DNA from: Carnimonas bestiolae
Lineage (GTDB): Bacteria > Pseudomonadota > Gammaproteobacteria > Pseudomonadales > Halomonadaceae
Strand: one strand, 5' to 3'
Length of the DNA: 64,000 bases
NCBI RefSeq assembly: GCF_051251125.1
Contig: NZ_JBPCZL010000012.1
Both the position numbers and the translations under genes were made by a program. Every line of letters begins with the position of its first letter. Position 1 is the stretch's first letter. This document shows positions 49,780 to 59,120 of this stretch, in pieces. The notes under the pieces are model-generated. The model did no database searches, was not told where the DNA came from, and saw only the letters and a list, made by a program, of their open reading frames with translations.

Positions 49780-51105
49780 GTGCTGGACCGATTGTTTGGA
49801 ATATCCCGGGAAGGCAGCACTCCGCGCCGCGAGATCGTGGCGGGGGTAAGCACCTTTCTGGCGGCCATGTATATCATTGTGGTCAACCCAACCATCTTGA
49901 GTAGCGCTCATATTCCCTTCTCGCAAGGGCTGACGGCCACGGTGCTGATCAGTGCCTTCGGCAGCTTCGCGATGGGGCTGTACGGGCGCAGCCCCGTGCT
50001 GTTGGCTCCCGGCATGGGCATCAATGCGCTGTTTACCTACACCATGGTGGTGGGCGCCAATGTGCCGCTGCCTATCGCGCTGGGATGTGTGTTCTGGGCA
50101 GGGGTGGCGTTTGTGGTGCTGGCGGTGCTTAACGTGCGCCAGTACGTAATCGATGCCATTCCCGCGTCGCTGCGCCATGCAGTGGCCTGTGGCATCGGGC
50201 TTTTTATCACCGTGGTGGGGCTGGTCAATGCCAAGTTTCTGGTCAGTAATTCCGCCACCGTACTGGGCATGGCCGATCTCACTGCGCCGGTGGTGACCTT
50301 CCTGCTGGGGCTGGCAATCACCGCTGCGCTGGTGGCGCGCCGGGTGCCGGGGGCGCTGATCATTGGCATTATTCTGACCACTGTGATGGCGATACCTATC
50401 GGACGCTGGTGGGGCGATGGTTCAGCATACGCACCTGGGCTGCATACGCTGGTGAACTTCAATGGCATTTTTGCCTTGCCCGACTTCCGCGGGCTGTTTC
50501 ACGTTGACCTAACGGGAGCGCTCCAGCATATCTACTGGCCGTTTATCTTCGTGCTGCTATTCACCGCGTTTTTCGATGCGCTATCTACCTTTATGGGGCT
50601 GTCGCAGGCGGCTAATCTGCTCGATGAAAACGGCGATCCGCGCAATATCCGGCGCTCCATGGTGATTGATGCGGGCTCGGCGCTGGTATCCGGTTTCCTC
50701 GGCACCAGCCCCGCCAATGCCTTCGTGGAATCTGCCGCGGGCATTAGCCAAGGCGGTCGCACCGGGCTGGTGGCGGTCACCTGTGGTGTGCTGTTTGTGC
50801 CGTTTTTGTTTTTGTCGCCGCTGCTGGCGCTAGTGCCCGCCATTGCGACGGCACCGGCGCTGATTATGGTCGGCGTTTTTATGCTATCGCCGATTCGCGC
50901 GATCGAATGGGAGCGTTACGACGAAGCGATTCCTGCCTTCATCGCGATGATGCTGATCCCGATTACCTATTCGATTACTCACGGCATTATCTTCGGCTTT
51001 TTGGCCTTTGTGGTGTGCAAACTGGCGGTGGGCAAGGCCAGCGAAATTCGCTTGACCATGTGGATTCTGGCGCTACTGTCACTGCTATTGCTGTTTATAG
51101 GCTGA
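49780..51105 (+). CDS. NCS2-family (AzgA/PbuG type) purine permease
   Basis: 441 residues from GTG 49780, placed by AAGGAGA just upstream. About 13 hydrophobic segments. Family motifs: E-I-V-A-G-V-S-T-F-L-A-A-M-Y-I-I-V-V-N-P, A-P-G-M-G-I-N-A-L-F-T-Y, G-T-S-P-A-N-A-F-V-E-S-A-A-G. Transports hypoxanthine, guanine or adenine by proton symport in characterised members. The frame is open upstream to 49519 but lacks family sequence. Confidence 0.9.
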   Translation: MLDRLFGISREGSTPRREIVAGVSTFLAAMYIIVVNPTILSSAHIPFSQGLTATVLISAFGSFAMGLYGRSPVLLAPGMGINALFTYTMVVGANVPLPIALGCVFWAGVAFVVLAVLNVRQYVIDAIPASLRHAVACGIGLFITVVGLVNAKFLVSNSATVLGMADLTAPVVTFLLGLAITAALVARRVPGALIIGIILTTVMAIPIGRWWGDGSAYAPGLHTLVNFNGIFALPDFRGLFHVDLTGALQHIYWPFIFVLLFTAFFDALSTFMGLSQAANLLDENGDPRNIRRSMVIDAGSALVSGFLGTSPANAFVESAAGISQGGRTGLVAVTCGVLFVPFLFLSPLLALVPAIATAPALIMVGVFMLSPIRAIEWERYDEAIPAFIAMMLIPITYSITHGIIFGFLAFVVCKLAVGKASEIRLTMWILALLSLLLLFIG

Positions 51106-51192
51106 CCGCGCCACTGAGCCAGTAGGGCGGGTCTGCTATAATGGAGGCATCAACGCACGGAACGTTTCCGCGCGAGTCGCAAGGAGGACGTC

Positions 51193-51513
51193 ATGCAGCT
51201 TATCAAGACCGTTCCAATCGTGGTCGCGCTGCTGCTTACCGGCTGTGCCGGTCCTGCCTATACCGGGCAAGGAGCGAATAACGCACCTACTGCCAGTGAA
51301 ACACCTGAACAGCGCGCGCATGAAAAAGCGATTACGGAAGATGCCGCCAACAGTCCCGTATTTGACAGCCGCCAGGCCCCCGAGCGTCGCTCACCCTCGC
51401 TTTATGACGGTGCTCGCCGCGTGCAGGTCTATCCCACGGTGGGCTACGGAACCCATCACGGATGGGGCGGCGGCGTCGGTTTGGGGCTAGGGTCGTTCGG
51501 TGTCGGGCTGTAG
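51193..51513 (+). CDS. small lipoprotein of unknown function
   Basis: 106 residues, AGGAGG before ATG. The lipobox L-L-L-T-G-C places lipidation at Cys18. The mature part is hydrophilic and ends in a glycine-rich tail (G-G-G-V-G-L-G-L-G-S-F-G). Likely outer-membrane anchored. Confidence 0.8.
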   Translation: MQLIKTVPIVVALLLTGCAGPAYTGQGANNAPTASETPEQRAHEKAITEDAANSPVFDSRQAPERRSPSLYDGARRVQVYPTVGYGTHHGWGGGVGLGLGSFGVGL

Positions 51514-51573
51514 GTAGTCCTGCGCCTGATTTCCATGGTTGCCGAAAGCGCTGTCTCAGTCGCTTTCCATCGA

Positions 51574-51604
51574 CCGCGCCTTTACTGGCGCGGCTTTCTT
51601 TTTA
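51574..51604 (+). terminator. terminator after lipoprotein gene
   Basis: CCGCGCC/GGCGCGG stem, loop TTTACT, then CTTTCTTTTT. It overlaps the last codons of the convergent MFS gene. Confidence 0.75.
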
Positions 51605-52865
51605 AGGTAAGCGCGGCCAGCATGCACAGGATGTTGGTCGCAATCAGGTACCACGCCGGGCTAACCGGGTCGCCGGTAGCTTCGCTCAACCATGAGAAAA
51701 TCAGCTGAGCACTGCCGCCGAACAGGGTAATCCCCAGCGCGTACACCAGCGAAAAGCCGGTCGCACGAATCTGCTGCGGAAACACTTCGCACACCGCCAC
51801 CAAAAGGCCTGCGCCGCTGATGCACTGCAGTGCGGTAAAGAGCGCCACAATGCAGAAGAATAGCCCCTCACTGTGCATCCGATTGATAAGCACCAGCCCC
51901 GGCCATATCGCCAGCGTTAGCAGCAGGCGCGGCACTACAATGGTCGGCACACGGCCGTAGCGGTCGGCCATCCATCCGCCCACCAGCGAAAACACCATCA
52001 CGCCAATCCCAATCAGCAGCGGCGACAGCATCGCGACGCGGGTGGGATAGTGCAGCTCGTGCAGCGCGTAGGTAGCCATGTAGTTGAGGAAGTACTGGGA
52101 AATAGTACTGCCTGAAATAATCAGGATGCCCACTACCACCCAGCGTGAATGCTGACTGAATACGCGTTTGATCAAGGCACGCTGCGACGTCATGGTGCTG
52201 TCGCAGTGGGGCGCCAGGGTGTCGCGCAGATGGCGGCGCAAGTAGATCGAAATCGGCAGGATCAACAGTCCACAAGCGAAGGGGATTCGCCAGCCCCAAC
52301 TGGCGAGCTGATCATCGCTGAGCACCACGCTAAGCAGATAGCCGATGGCGCCTGCGCTGACGCCCGCCGCCCCCTGCGCCACAATCTGCCAGCTGGTAAA
52401 GAGCCCGCGACGGTGGGGGGGAGCCGCTTCCATGATAAAGGTGGTGGCTGGCCCTGCTTCACCGCCCCACGCCAAGCCTTGGATCATTCTGACCAGCACT
52501 AGCAGAATGGGCGCCGCAATGCCTAGCGTGGCGTAGTCAGGCAGTACCACCAAACCGCCGGTACCCACGGCCATTAGCACCATGGTCAGTAGCATGGCTG
52601 GCTTGCGGCCCGCCTTATCGGCATAGCTGCCAATCAGTAGCGCCCCCAGCGGTCGCACCAAAAATCCGAGTCCAAACACCGATAGCGACAGCAGCAGGCT
52701 GGCCACCGCGCTTTGTGAGGGGAAAAAGGCGTGGCCGATCATGACCGAAAAGGTTGCGTAAACGCTGAAGTCGAAGAATTCGACTGCCGCGCCAGCAGCC
52801 ACAGCAATCACGTCGCGAGGGGTTACGCGCGGGGCTGAGATCGAAGAAGAGGTACTGCTGGACAC
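51582..52865 (-). CDS. MFS transporter of the MHS (metabolite:H+ symporter) family
   Basis: 427 residues, 12 transmembrane helices. Start V-E-F-F-D-F-S-V-Y, motif A G-S-Y-A-D-K-A-G-R-K-P, and R-M-I-Q-G-L-A-W-G-G-E-A-G-P are typical of citrate/proline/shikimate-type symporters (CitA, TcuC, ProP). Probably imports an organic acid or osmolyte. Substrate cannot be decided. Confidence 0.88.
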   Translation of the reverse strand: MSSSTSSSISAPRVTPRDVIAVAAGAAVEFFDFSVYATFSVMIGHAFFPSQSAVASLLLSLSVFGLGFLVRPLGALLIGSYADKAGRKPAMLLTMVLMAVGTGGLVVLPDYATLGIAAPILLVLVRMIQGLAWGGEAGPATTFIMEAAPPHRRGLFTSWQIVAQGAAGVSAGAIGYLLSVVLSDDQLASWGWRIPFACGLLILPISIYLRRHLRDTLAPHCDSTMTSQRALIKRVFSQHSRWVVVGILIISGSTISQYFLNYMATYALHELHYPTRVAMLSPLLIGIGVMVFSLVGGWMADRYGRVPTIVVPRLLLTLAIWPGLVLINRMHSEGLFFCIVALFTALQCISGAGLLVAVCEVFPQQIRATGFSLVYALGITLFGGSAQLIFSWLSEATGDPVSPAWYLIATNILCMLAALTLKRKPRQ

Positions 52866-53039
52866 AAGAACGGCTCTGAAGAAGACGGGCGGAAGCGTTG
52901 TTTAGAACACAACGCACCGCGCTGGCGCTGCGTTGATGGCCCCAGTGTAGCGGATTGCCGCTCGGCTTTGTATGAGTCGCTGTTTTAGCACCAGCCGCTG
53001 GCGATATTATTCGTTATGGGCGAACGAAAAGAGCGAGCG

Positions 53040-53393
53040 TTATGCGCGTGGCGCCAGCGCGATAATCGCCACGCCAATCAGGGCAACGATTGCGCCGGTG
53101 ACATCCCAGCCGCTCGGCTTGATGCCATCGACCCACCACAGCCACAGTAGCGCCACCACGATGTAGATGCCGCCGTAAATGGCGTAGGTTCGGCCTGCCG
53201 CGTCGGGGTGCAGAGTGAGTAACCATGCGAATAACGCAAGGCAAACGGCGGCCGGCAGCAGTAGCCAAACGCTACCGCCCTGACGCAGCCACAGCCACGG
53301 CAAATAGCAGCCAACAATTTCCAGCACAGCGGTAAGCGCAAAAAGTAGAAAGGTGACGGCAATCTGAGTGATGCCGTTTAGCGACAGGGCCAT
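53040..53393 (-). CDS. ynfA: YnfA/UPF0060 small membrane protein
   Basis: 117 residues from ATG 53393. Four transmembrane segments, with E-I-V-G-C-Y-L-P-W-L-W-L, G-R-T-Y-A-I-Y-G-G-I-Y-I and W-D-V-T-G-A-I-V-A-L-I-G, the conserved blocks of this SMR-related family. Possibly a homodimeric efflux pump. Confidence 0.93.
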   Translation of the reverse strand: MALSLNGITQIAVTFLLFALTAVLEIVGCYLPWLWLRQGGSVWLLLPAAVCLALFAWLLTLHPDAAGRTYAIYGGIYIVVALLWLWWVDGIKPSGWDVTGAIVALIGVAIIALAPRA

Positions 53394-54012
53394 AGAAGGG
53401 AATGCTCCGTTGTTAAACGCCGGTAACCCTGAGCTAGAGAAAGGCCTGTAAGCGAAACGATAGGTGGTGGCGCACACTTGCGCTTGCTACGTTACTCAGC
53501 GCAGGCAGGGTGCATTAGCGTGTTAAATCAAAGATAAGCGACAGCAGACGAAAAAGCGCGCCTTAAAACAGCTACCTTTAGCGTTCTCGTTCATTTGTCG
53601 CAGGCAATGCTGATGATCAACTACCTTGCGCCCATTATTCTGGCGTGTGCCTTTGCGATGGTATCAGCAGGAGCAGGAGCAGGAGCAGGAGCGAACGATA
53701 TGGGCAATGCATCACCCGAACAGCCAGCGTGGTGGAAATAAGCCCACATTTATCAGGTTTATCTTCGCTCGTTAAACAATAGCAACGGCAATGGTTTCGG
53801 CGACATTCTCGGCATTATCGAGAAGCTTGCTTATCTGCAGGCACCGAGGGGACAGCGATGTCGGCGCGAATGGGGCGACTGCCCTGCCAAATACAAAACA
53901 GGCGCTGGCAGCAAGCCGCGCCTGTTCGCGTTGGAGTATATCGATGCCCGCTAGAGGCAGGCCATGCTGCCCCTTGCCCTTGGTATCGCTAGGCAAGGGG
54001 AGAGAGCGCTGA
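53394..54012. other. 619-bp intergenic region
   Basis: Apart from the small frame at 53607 no gene is supported. It contains a hairpin AACAGGCGC/GCGCCTGTT (53897-53926) and CCCCTTGCC/GGCAAGGGG (53970-54000), the latter possibly ending the butanediol-dehydrogenase-like transcript though without a T-run. Confidence 0.4.
53607..53741 (+). CDS. possible 44-residue exported peptide with hexanucleotide repeat
   Basis: ATG 53607 to TAA 53741. A hydrophobic N-terminus (L-A-P-I-I-L-A-C-A-F-A-M-V-S) then (A-G) repeats encoded by GGAGCA repeated about four times, then a short hydrophilic end with P-A-W-W-K. Ribosome site is weak. Could be a small membrane or secreted peptide; evidence is thin. Confidence 0.3.
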   Translation: MLMINYLAPIILACAFAMVSAGAGAGAGANDMGNASPEQPAWWK

Positions 54013-55065
54013 TTACTGCTCGGGGGAGACCAGAATTTTTACCTGATCCTTTTCTTTCAGCAGTGTTTCGAAGCCTTCTTCAATCACATTGGCGAGCGCG
54101 ACCTTTTTGGTCACGAAGTCTTCGACCTTGAAGTACCCCTGCTCCATCAGTGCGAGGGTGGCGGGGAAGACGTTGCGATAGCCAATAATGCCGGTGATAT
54201 GGCTCTCTTTCATCAGTACATTGTTGGGCAGAATCGGTGCGTCGCCTTCCCAGACGCTAACGATCATGGTTTCGCCCTGAATGCGCACGCAGTCGATGCT
54301 CTGCTCTAGCACCTTGGGTACGCCGGTAACTTCATAGGCGACATCCACGCCGCCGTCGGTGCGGGCGATAATCTCTTCTACCGCATCGACCTGCGCAGGG
54401 TCGATGACCTTAGCCCCCAGGGCGGCGGCACGCTCGCGACGCTGCGGCGACAGCTCAACCGCGTAAATCTCCTGAGCGCCAGCGGCCTTAAGTGCTTCGA
54501 TCACCAACAGACCTATCGGGCCAGCGCCGAATACGGCGGCCTTATTGCCAATCTCAAAGCGACTCTGGCGTACTGCATGTACCGCGACCGAAGCTGGCTC
54601 GGCCAGCGCGCCTTGCTGGTAGCTAACGCTATCGGGCAACCGATGCAGCATGGAGGCCGGCACCGAAGCATATTCGGAAAAACCGCCGCCCATGCCTGCC
54701 AACCCATAAAAGCCCATCTTGTCGCACAGGTTATAAAGCCCCTGGCGACTCGCTTTGGAATCAGGATCGTTAATGATAGGTTCGACGGTAACGCGATCGC
54801 CAACGCGGTAATCGCTAACGCCGTCGCCTACTTCGACGATTTCACCGGCAAACTCGTGGCCGAGAATTACCGGAGCTTTATCACCGGTGAGCGGGTGGGG
54901 AGTACCGACCGGAATGAAAATGGGGCCTGCCAGGTATTCGTGCAGATCGGTGCCGCAAATACCGCACCACTTGATTTTGATCTTGACGCGGCCTGGCGCA
55001 ACGCTGGGTGTTTCAACCTCATCCAATCGAATGTCTTTGGTGTTATGCCATCTAAGTGCTTGCAT
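54013..55065 (-). CDS. zinc-dependent 2,3-butanediol dehydrogenase-like alcohol dehydrogenase
   Basis: 350 residues from ATG 55065. MDR family: catalytic zinc Cys in C-G-I-C-G-T-D-L-H-E-Y, G-H-E-F-A-G, and NAD motif G-A-G-P-I-G-L-L. The long insert after G-T-D-L-H (A-G-P-I-F-I-P) and M-G-F-Y-G-L-A-G-M-G-G-G-F-S-E-Y are typical of butanediol dehydrogenases. It interconverts acetoin and 2,3-butanediol, but related polyol dehydrogenases are possible. Stand-alone gene. Confidence 0.85.
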   Translation of the reverse strand: MQALRWHNTKDIRLDEVETPSVAPGRVKIKIKWCGICGTDLHEYLAGPIFIPVGTPHPLTGDKAPVILGHEFAGEIVEVGDGVSDYRVGDRVTVEPIINDPDSKASRQGLYNLCDKMGFYGLAGMGGGFSEYASVPASMLHRLPDSVSYQQGALAEPASVAVHAVRQSRFEIGNKAAVFGAGPIGLLVIEALKAAGAQEIYAVELSPQRRERAAALGAKVIDPAQVDAVEEIIARTDGGVDVAYEVTGVPKVLEQSIDCVRIQGETMIVSVWEGDAPILPNNVLMKESHITGIIGYRNVFPATLALMEQGYFKVEDFVTKKVALANVIEEGFETLLKEKDQVKILVSPEQ

Positions 55066-55390
55066 TATTGAGGGTCCTAGAACAGGTTCAGGTTCAAACG
55101 TGTCCCCCTCACGGATCGCATCACGGCCCAGCACTGCCGCTCGCGAAAATTCGGTTATCTGACAAAATAGCGGGTCACCCACCCAACCTGAGGGTGCCCG
55201 ATGCTGCTACAGTGCAACTGCCTGCTATTGTCCGCCTTAACCGCGTGCGGCTCAATTCCCCTTATGTCGCGTTGTGTGCACTGATAGAACAAGGTGCTGA
55301 AGCCGCGCCACCAAGCGGCGTACTGATCGCATCATTTGGCACACCAAGCACCAGGCTCAGCGTACTCCCGACGGCACCGCGTTATCGTAC
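55066..55390. other. intergenic region, nothing supported
   Basis: About 325 bp between the dehydrogenase and the tautomerase genes. No gene, repeat or strong hairpin recognised; presumably carries the dehydrogenase promoter. Confidence 0.4.
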
Positions 55391-55582
55391 TCAGCGCTTC
55401 GGCAGATCAACGCCTAGCACACCGCCCTTGGCATAGTTCTCACCGTCGCTTTCCTGAAAGAACACCTGCACTGCCTCCGCTGGTACCTGACAGGTATCGA
55501 CAAAGGCGGCAGTAATGCGCTGCGCCAGTTCGCGTTTTTGTTCGGTGCTGCGCGGGAACTGCTGGACGGTAACAATAGGCAT
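55391..55582 (-). CDS. 4-oxalocrotonate tautomerase family protein
   Basis: 63 residues, the normal size. Catalytic Pro is the second residue (M-P-I-V-T-V), the N-terminal amine that acts as base after Met removal. Pattern includes R-I-T-A-A-F-V-D-T-C and V-F-F-Q-E. Substrate unknown. Confidence 0.9.
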   Translation of the reverse strand: MPIVTVQQFPRSTEQKRELAQRITAAFVDTCQVPAEAVQVFFQESDGENYAKGGVLGVDLPKR

Positions 55583-55690
55583 GATGACCTCGCTAAAGAA
55601 CAGAAGGGCGGCAGAGAGTGTTTCTCAGCCATTGAGCACGCCGATCGTGTACTAGGCGCGCTACCTTGAGTGTAGAGCATATCCGCACTG

Positions 55691-56698
55691 CTAACGCTCC
55701 GGATCGGCCACAATGCGGCGGAAGCTGGCGAAGCGCTCGGCGCTGATCTCTTCACTGTCGACGGCCTCGAGCAGCGCACAGCCGGGCTCGTTTACGTGAC
55801 GGCAGTTGCGGAAGCGGCAGTAGCCAAGATAGGGACGAAACTCGACAAAGCCGTCGGCGATGGCGGTTTCATCGAGATGCCCCAGGCCAAACTCGCGAAT
55901 GCCAGGGGAATCGATCAGATCACCGCCGTCGGGAAAATGGTACAGGCGCGCGGTGGTGGTGGTGTGGGTGCCTTTGCGGGTATCGCTGGAAAGCTCGCCA
56001 ACGCGCAGTGCTTCGTTGGGCAGCAGTGCCTGGATTAGCGACGATTTGCCTACTCCCGATTGCCCCACGAAAACAGCGATGTGGCCCTTGAGCGAGTCGC
56101 GCAGCGCATCAAGCCCGCCCGCGGCAGAAATAGAAGCTTCGATAACTTCATAGCCAAGCCCTTGGTACCGCTCAAGCAGCGCTAGGGTAGAAGAGCCGCG
56201 ATCGCTCAGCAGGTCGATCTTGTTGAGTACCAGCGCCGGCTGAATACCGGTTTCTTCGGCCGCGACCAGGTAGCGGTCGATCAGATTGGCGTGCGGGGCG
56301 GGTTCGACCGCAAACACGATCATGATGCGATCAAGGTTGGCCGCCACCGGCTTGAGCACGCCCTGAAAGGTGGGGCGCTCCAGCGTCGAGCTGCGCGGCA
56401 GGCGCGCCACCACTACACCGCTGCCATCGTCGCCTTCGCGCCAGCTAACGTTATCCCCGCTCACCAGCGACTCGAGATTGGCGCGTAAATGGCAGCGATG
56501 CACGCTGCCGCGCTCGCTTTCGACATCCAGGCTTTTGCCAAAATGAGCGATCACGCGACCGCGCTGCTCAGGGCCGAACTCGCCTGATTCCAGCTTCTGC
56601 TGTTCGCGCGCCTCCTGACTGGCAGCGCGCCGATTGCGTTCGGCCTGAATACGATCAATGCGCCGCTGCTGCTGGCGAGTGAGTTTGCGTCCGCTCAT
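55691..56698 (-). CDS. rsgA: ribosome small-subunit GTPase RsgA
   Basis: 335 residues. OB-fold (about 45-110) precedes a circularly permuted GTPase with G4 N-K-I-D-L, G1 G-Q-S-G-V-G-K-S-S, G2-like T-T-T-A-R and G3 D-S-P-G. The zinc motif is C-R-F-R-N-C-R-H-x5-C. Acts late in 30S maturation. Divergent from orn, the usual arrangement. Confidence 0.96.
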   Translation of the reverse strand: MSGRKLTRQQQRRIDRIQAERNRRAASQEAREQQKLESGEFGPEQRGRVIAHFGKSLDVESERGSVHRCHLRANLESLVSGDNVSWREGDDGSGVVVARLPRSSTLERPTFQGVLKPVAANLDRIMIVFAVEPAPHANLIDRYLVAAEETGIQPALVLNKIDLLSDRGSSTLALLERYQGLGYEVIEASISAAGGLDALRDSLKGHIAVFVGQSGVGKSSLIQALLPNEALRVGELSSDTRKGTHTTTTARLYHFPDGGDLIDSPGIREFGLGHLDETAIADGFVEFRPYLGYCRFRNCRHVNEPGCALLEAVDSEEISAERFASFRRIVADPER

Positions 56699-56788
56699 GC
56701 GTCCTCTGGCTAAAATGGTGGCTTGCTTGACCTGCCATTCTACAGGTTTACTCTTGTGCGGTTATCCTGATTTGGTGGAGAAGTGTTA

Positions 56789-57355
56789 ATGCCGCACGCA
56801 GCAGAAGGAATCAACCCGGCCGACGATCGGCTTGGGTGGATTGATTTGGAAATGACCGGTCTCGATCCTAGCGTTAATCGCATTATCGAGGTGGCGACCA
56901 TCGTGACCGATGGCAACCTCAATGTGATTGCCGAGGGGCCGGTGATCGCGGTGCATCAGGACGATCAACTGCTGGATGCGATGGATGAATGGAACACCCG
57001 TACCCATGGCGAGTCAGGGCTGATTGAGCGCGTGCGCAACAGCCGCGTGGATACCGCCGAGGCTGAGCGTCTGACCATTGAATTTCTGAGCCAGCACATC
57101 GGGCCAGGAAAATCGCCGCTGTGCGGTAACAGCGTTCATCAGGATCGCCGCTTTATGCAGAGCGAAATGCCGCAGCTGGCTGAGTTCTTCCACTACCGCA
57201 ATCTCGATGTCTCAACGCTGAAAGAGTTGGCGAAACGCTGGAAGCCTGGCATTCTCGAGGGCTTCAAGAAGCGCGCGACGCATCAGGCGCTCGACGATAT
57301 TCGCGAATCCATCGAGGAATTGCGCTACTACCGCGAGCATTTGCTGGCGCTCTAG
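56789..57355 (+). CDS. orn: oligoribonuclease
   Basis: 188 residues from ATG 56789 (GGAG 9 nt upstream). DEDDh exonuclease: W-I-D-L-E-M-T-G-L-D, N-S-V-H-Q-D-R-R-F, and H-Q-A-L-D-D-I-R-E-S. It degrades 2-5-nt RNAs, including pGpG from cyclic-di-GMP. Confidence 0.97.
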   Translation: MPHAAEGINPADDRLGWIDLEMTGLDPSVNRIIEVATIVTDGNLNVIAEGPVIAVHQDDQLLDAMDEWNTRTHGESGLIERVRNSRVDTAEAERLTIEFLSQHIGPGKSPLCGNSVHQDRRFMQSEMPQLAEFFHYRNLDVSTLKELAKRWKPGILEGFKKRATHQALDDIRESIEELRYYREHLLAL

Positions 57356-57461
57356 TCGGTAGCGCATTCGAGCGGCGTCCCTGCCTCTAGGCATTCGGTG
57401 GCGATTCAGCCAATGCAAGTCGCGTGTCAGGTATCGCTGCGCCGCTGCTGCGAAAGCGTGC

Positions 57462-57824
57462 TTACCTGTCGCGCCGGCGGTTATCCCAATCGCCGTTGTT
57501 CAGCTTTGACTCGCTGAAGCCCAACGTGACGCGGGTGTTGCCGCGGTCAAGGTGAACGTGGCCAGCGGTGTAATGGCCTGAGGCACCGTGGCTGCCGGTC
57601 ATGTAGCCGGCTTCAAGGCCGCCGTGCACATCGACACCGCGCTGCTTGGGCGGCTGAGAGATCAACTCAGGATTGTTGTCGTTAAGCGCGGTGGGGTGTT
57701 CCGAGTGGCTGCCGTACTTGTGCGCCTCGGCCGCAAAGTCAGGGCCGGGTACGCTCAAATCGATTGGCGCCGCAACGCATGCCAGAGGCAGCGCGAGCAG
57801 CGTTAGCAGTGCCCACCGGTGCAT
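57462..57824 (-). CDS. small exported protein of unknown function
   Basis: 120 residues from ATG 57824. Signal peptide L-L-T-L-L-A-L-P-L-A-C-V-A-A then a His/Gly-rich middle (G-S-H-G-A-S-G-H-Y-T-A-G-H-V-H). It starts directly after the phosphatase stop, so the two are probably coupled. No family recognised. Confidence 0.65.
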   Translation of the reverse strand: MHRWALLTLLALPLACVAAPIDLSVPGPDFAAEAHKYGSHSEHPTALNDNNPELISQPPKQRGVDVHGGLEAGYMTGSHGASGHYTAGHVHLDRGNTRVTLGFSESKLNNGDWDNRRRDR

Positions 57825-57826
57825 CG

Positions 57827-58654
57827 TCACGGCGCTATCAATGCCTCCCGAAGTGCTTCCCAACTGGCCTGGTCCGGCGCGCAAATCAAGCCGCCCGCCA
57901 GGTTGTCGAGGCGGTATGGCGAGCCGTCAAAGTGCGCTGAGTAGCCGCCTGCTTCCTGATGAATCAGCCAGCCAGCGGCGTGATCCCACGGCATTAGCTT
58001 GCGATAGAACGAGGCGTGGCGGTAGCCCTCCGCCAGCAGCCGGTATTCGTGAGCGGCACATAGCAGCATCGACACCGCGCTAAAGCGCCCCAGACGCGCG
58101 TTCACCTGACTCTTCAGCGGCTCGTCGAGGTGTCCGGTCGAGATCAGCATTTCGGTGTCTTCGAGCGCCACCGGCTTCGCCACCTGAAGCGGGTGGCGGC
58201 TGCCATCGGGCCACTGTGCCCAGGCTCCCTGGCCTTTCACCGCGCAATAGCGCCGCTCCGTTACCGGGTCGTAGATGATGCCCGCCGCAACTTCCCCTGC
58301 TTCGATGACCGCCACCATAATGCCGAACAGCGGTGTCGCTGAGGCATAGTTACGGGTACCGTCAATCGGATCGATCACGAACGCCAGCTTCGCGTGCATT
58401 AGCGTGTCCAGCGATGCCTGCCCCTGCGCCACCGCCTCTTCACCAATCACCATGGCGTTGTCGAAGGTGGTCAGCAGCGCATCGCTGATGAAACGCTCAG
58501 CGGCTTCGTCGGCATCGGTTACCAGATCGATGGCACTGGTTTTGGCACGAATCTCCGCCGCCGACAGCTTGCCGAAAGAGGGCATCACGATCGCGCGCCC
58601 CGCCTGTTCGAGAATATCAGCGACTTCGCTTAACTGCTCTTCACTAAACGCCAT
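57827..58654 (-). CDS. inositol monophosphatase-family protein
   Basis: 275 residues. Metal-binding motifs E-E (in G-E-E-A-V), D-P-I-D-G-T-R-N-Y and W-D-H-A-A-G are all present. Family members dephosphorylate inositol phosphate, or act on PAP or NADP; it is not clearly SuhB. Confidence 0.88.
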   Translation of the reverse strand: MAFSEEQLSEVADILEQAGRAIVMPSFGKLSAAEIRAKTSAIDLVTDADEAAERFISDALLTTFDNAMVIGEEAVAQGQASLDTLMHAKLAFVIDPIDGTRNYASATPLFGIMVAVIEAGEVAAGIIYDPVTERRYCAVKGQGAWAQWPDGSRHPLQVAKPVALEDTEMLISTGHLDEPLKSQVNARLGRFSAVSMLLCAAHEYRLLAEGYRHASFYRKLMPWDHAAGWLIHQEAGGYSAHFDGSPYRLDNLAGGLICAPDQASWEALREALIAP

Positions 58655-59120
58655 GTCACCCTCGCAAAAAAACTGTGGCTGATAGTTGTCACCAGCTTAC
58701 CACGAGGATTGCGTGGAGTTGGTGCTGCTGGAAAAAGCGTTAACGCGCACTTCGCAGGGTGCGGTCTTCGTTTACTTTTCAGCACCACGACGGCTGTGTG
58801 TTGCGCCCGTCGGGGCTTATCCCTTGGGTCAACGGTGCATGCAGAATCCGAGGGGGCTAGCGTGTAACGAATAGCGCCCCGCACCTTCGTCTTGCTCTTC
58901 GCGCAGCATCGGGCCGCCGTACAGCCACTGCCGGTCGATGGGTAGGCGTTTGGCTAACGGTTCGCGCTGTCTTACCAACGCCGTGCGGCTTTTAGGTGTC
59001 AGCCTGTGGCTGCATTGGAGGTGCCCTGAGTGTCAGCGCTACAGCAGTCAGCGATTGCCATTTATCTGACTGTCACATTAGTGTTTTAAGTTACAAAAAT
59101 AATAGAGCTAATGTAGGGCG
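58655..59120. promoter_or_regulatory. 466-bp region upstream of ppk
   Basis: No gene seen. The last 80 bp are A+T-rich and contain CTGACTGTCAC and TTACAAAAATAATAG, plausible ppk promoter sequence. CTGTCAC resembles one Pho-box half-site, but a second half-site at the expected spacing is weak, so phosphate control is only a possibility. Confidence 0.35.

Noticed and set aside
53791..54012. 73-codon frame upstream of the butanediol-dehydrogenase-like gene end
   Set aside because: No ribosome site, overlaps two hairpins, cysteine-rich low-quality translation.
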